Assembly (NCBI GenBank): GCA_958496175.1
Contig: OY292277.1
Coordinates: 310,001 to 374,000 of the forward strand
From: Sisyra terminalis
Taxonomy: Eukaryota > Arthropoda > Insecta > Neuroptera > Sisyridae
DNA: 64,000 bases
Reading direction: 5' to 3'
In this document: positions 62,726 through 64,000 of the stretch, one piece after another
How the letters are laid out: each line of letters begins with the position of its first letter
How positions within the stretch are numbered: position 1 is the stretch's first letter
Program-made: the position numbers and the translations under genes
Notes under the pieces: generated by a model
Seen by the model: the letters and a program-made list of their open reading frames with translations, nothing else
Database searches by the model: none
Told to the model about the DNA's origin: nothing

Positions 62726-64000
62726 TGCGGTTATTTTTGCGGATATTATTGCGGTTATTTTTGCGGATATCATTGCGGCTATTTTGCGGTAACATTTGCG
62801 GTTATTGTTGCGGATATTATTGCGGTTATTTTTGCGGATATCATTGCGGTTATTTTGCGGTGATATTTGCGGTTATTTTTGCGGATATCATTGCGGTTAT
62901 TTTGCGGTGATATTTGCGGTTATTTTTGCGGATATCATTGCGGTTATTTTGCGGTAATATTTGCGGTTATTTTTGCGGATATTATTGCGGTTATTTTTGC
63001 GGATATCATTGCGGTTATTTTTGCGGATATCATTGCGGTTATTTTGCGGTAATATTTGCGGTTATTTTTGCGGATATCATTGCGGTTATTTTTGCGGACA
63101 TTATTGCGGTTATTTTTGCGGATATCATTGCGGTTATTTTGCGGTGATATTTGCGGTTATTTTTGCGGATATCATTGCGGTTAATTTGCGGTAATATTTG
63201 CGGTTATTTTTGCGGATATTATTGCGGTTAATTTTGCGAATATCATTGCGGTTATTTTTGCGGATATTATTACGGTTATTTTTGCGGATATCATTGCGGT
63301 TATTTTGCGGTAACATTTGCGGTTATTTTTGCGGATATTATTGCGGTTATTTTTGCGGATATCATTGCGGTTATTTTGCGGGGATATTTGCGGTTATTTT
63401 TGCGGATATCATTGCGGTTATTTTGCGGTAATATTTGCGGATATTATTGCGGTTATTTTTGCGGATATCATTGCGGTTATTTTGCGGTGATATTTGCGGT
63501 TATTTTTGCGGATATCATTGCGGTTATTTTGCGGTAATATTTGCGGTTATTTTTGCGGATATTATTGCGGTTAATTTTGCGGATATCATTGCGGTTATTT
63601 TTGCGGATATTATTGCGGTTATTTTTGCGGATATCATTGCGGTTATTTTTGCGGATATCATTGCGGTTATTTTGCGGTAATATTTGCGGTTATTTTTGCG
63701 GATATCATTGCGGTTATTTTTGCGGATATTATTGCGGTTATTTTTGCGGATATCATTGCGGTTATTTTTGCAGATATTATTGCGGTTATTTTACGGTGAT
63801 ATTTGCGGTTATTTTTGCGGATATCATTGCGGTTATTTTTGCGGATATCATTGCGGTTATATTGCGGTGATATTTGCGGTTATTTTTGCGGATATCATTG
63901 CGGTTATTTTGCGGTAATCTTTGCGGTTATTTTTGCGGATATTATTGCGGTTAATTTTGCGGATATCATTGCGGTTATTTTTGCGGATATTATTGCGGTT
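62726..64000. repeat. Right edge of the array, partial repeat of 60.8-61.5 kb
   Basis: Blocks recur from 60.8-61.5 kb: a GCGGGGATATT junction at 61,115 and 63,378 (offset 2263), then 61219 with 63435 (offset 2216). The change equals one 47-bp block missing on the right. A GGACATTATT monomer occurs near 63,098 and TTACGG variants near 63,270 and 63,792. The array is still intact at base 64000. Confidence 0.78.

Larger units (their letters stand above)
1..64000. repeat. Nested satellite DNA array filling the window
   Basis: Every part of the window reads as tandem copies of a 12-bp sub-monomer that begins TGCGG. Two sub-monomers, TGCGGTTATTTT then TGCGGATATCAT (or ...TATTAT), make a 24-bp monomer. 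A 23-bp version lacking one T and ending GCGGTGATATT or GCGGTAATATT recurs every one to several monomers. All copies run in the same direction and no unrelated sequence interrupts them. The array continues past both edges, since base 1 and base 64000 both lie inside a monomer. No gene, RNA gene, transposon or unique spacer was found, so this entry also accounts for all gene-free stretches. A eukaryotic heterochromatic satellite is the best class; the family name and organism are unknown to me. Confidence 0.98.

Noticed and set aside
1..64000. CRISPR array (regular short repeats of about 24 bp)
   Set aside because: There are no unique spacers. Repeats abut each other and the variable part is itself a repeat variant. 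No cas genes are present.
1..64000. Telomeric or subtelomeric simple repeat (G/T-rich strand)
   Set aside because: The unit TGCGGTTATTTT does not match known telomere motifs such as TTAGGG or TTTAGGG, and the higher-order structure is that of a satellite. A subtelomeric location cannot be excluded but nothing here shows it.
1..64000. G-quadruplex-forming array
   Set aside because: G runs are only GG separated by about 10 bases or more, apart from rare GGG or GGGG variants. Standard quadruplex patterns are not met.
1..64000. CENP-B box in the monomer
   Set aside because: The core pattern TTCG....A..CGGG is not present in the consensus. The occasional TTCGG variants lack the matching CGGG at the right distance.
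1..64000. Intracoding minisatellite of a repetitive structural protein
   Set aside because: The frequent 23-bp units shift frame about every 47-100 bp and carry stops, so no single frame crosses more than a few blocks. There is no non-repeat exon material.
1..64000. Pure assembly artefact
   Set aside because: Copies carry private base changes and indels that form a consistent nested history with local domains, which simple duplication of contigs would not produce. Copy number could still be wrong, and only reads can settle that.

Overview
The whole 64,000-base window is one uninterrupted head-to-tail satellite DNA array. I see no gene, RNA gene, mobile element, promoter or non-repetitive base segment anywhere in it. 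The array runs off both ends of the window, so its true length and its flanks are unknown. Orientation never inverts.

The organism cannot be named from this sequence. A pure tandem array of at least 64 kb with nested higher-order repeats is typical of eukaryotic constitutive heterochromatin (centromere, pericentromere, subtelomere, sex or B chromosome) and is not known to me from bacteria, archaea or viruses. I do not recognise the monomer. The commonest 47-bp dimer is 38% G+C, strongly T- and G-rich on the given strand (22 T, 13 G, 7 A, 5 C), and carries four CpGs.

The repeat is built in layers. (1) A 12-bp sub-monomer anchored on TGCGG, with two main forms: TGCGGTTATTTT, and TGCGGATATCAT or TGCGGATATTAT. 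(2) These pair into a 24-bp monomer. (3) Runs of one to nine 24-bp monomers are closed by a 23-bp junction monomer that has lost one T and ends in GCGGTGATATT, GCGGTAATATT or GCGGTAACATT. This gives blocks of 47, 71, 95, 119, 143 and up to 239 bp. (4) Ordered sets of blocks form higher-order repeats of about 0.5 to 2.9 kb. (5) These sit inside larger segmental tandem duplications of about 6.5 and 8.0 kb.

Region by region: 1-13.5 kb is dominated by a 1459-bp higher-order repeat and its 713-bp short form, with a 1221-bp pair at 4.6-7.0 kb. 13.5-16.8 kb has 663- and 1526-bp offsets. 16.8-30.9 kb is an 8020-bp segmental duplication whose second copy lacks one internal repeat of about 1.49 kb. 29-37 kb is a mosaic with offsets of 2700, 2734 and 3433 bp. 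36.9-42.7 kb is a 2865-bp tandem pair. 40.9-53.8 kb is a 6.5-kb tandem pair. 53.8-56.2 kb is a mosaic of earlier material. 56.2-64 kb carries its own variants with offsets of about 734, 1420, 2153, 2216 and 2413 bp.

Short open frames occur everywhere on both strands. They are by-products of the repeat arithmetic and not genes: 24-bp monomers keep frame, each 23-bp monomer shifts it by one and supplies a TGA or TAA. The interest of the window lies in this block grammar, in the private variants that map the array's duplication history, and in possible structural or protein-binding roles of the invariant GCGG-anchored 12-bp period.
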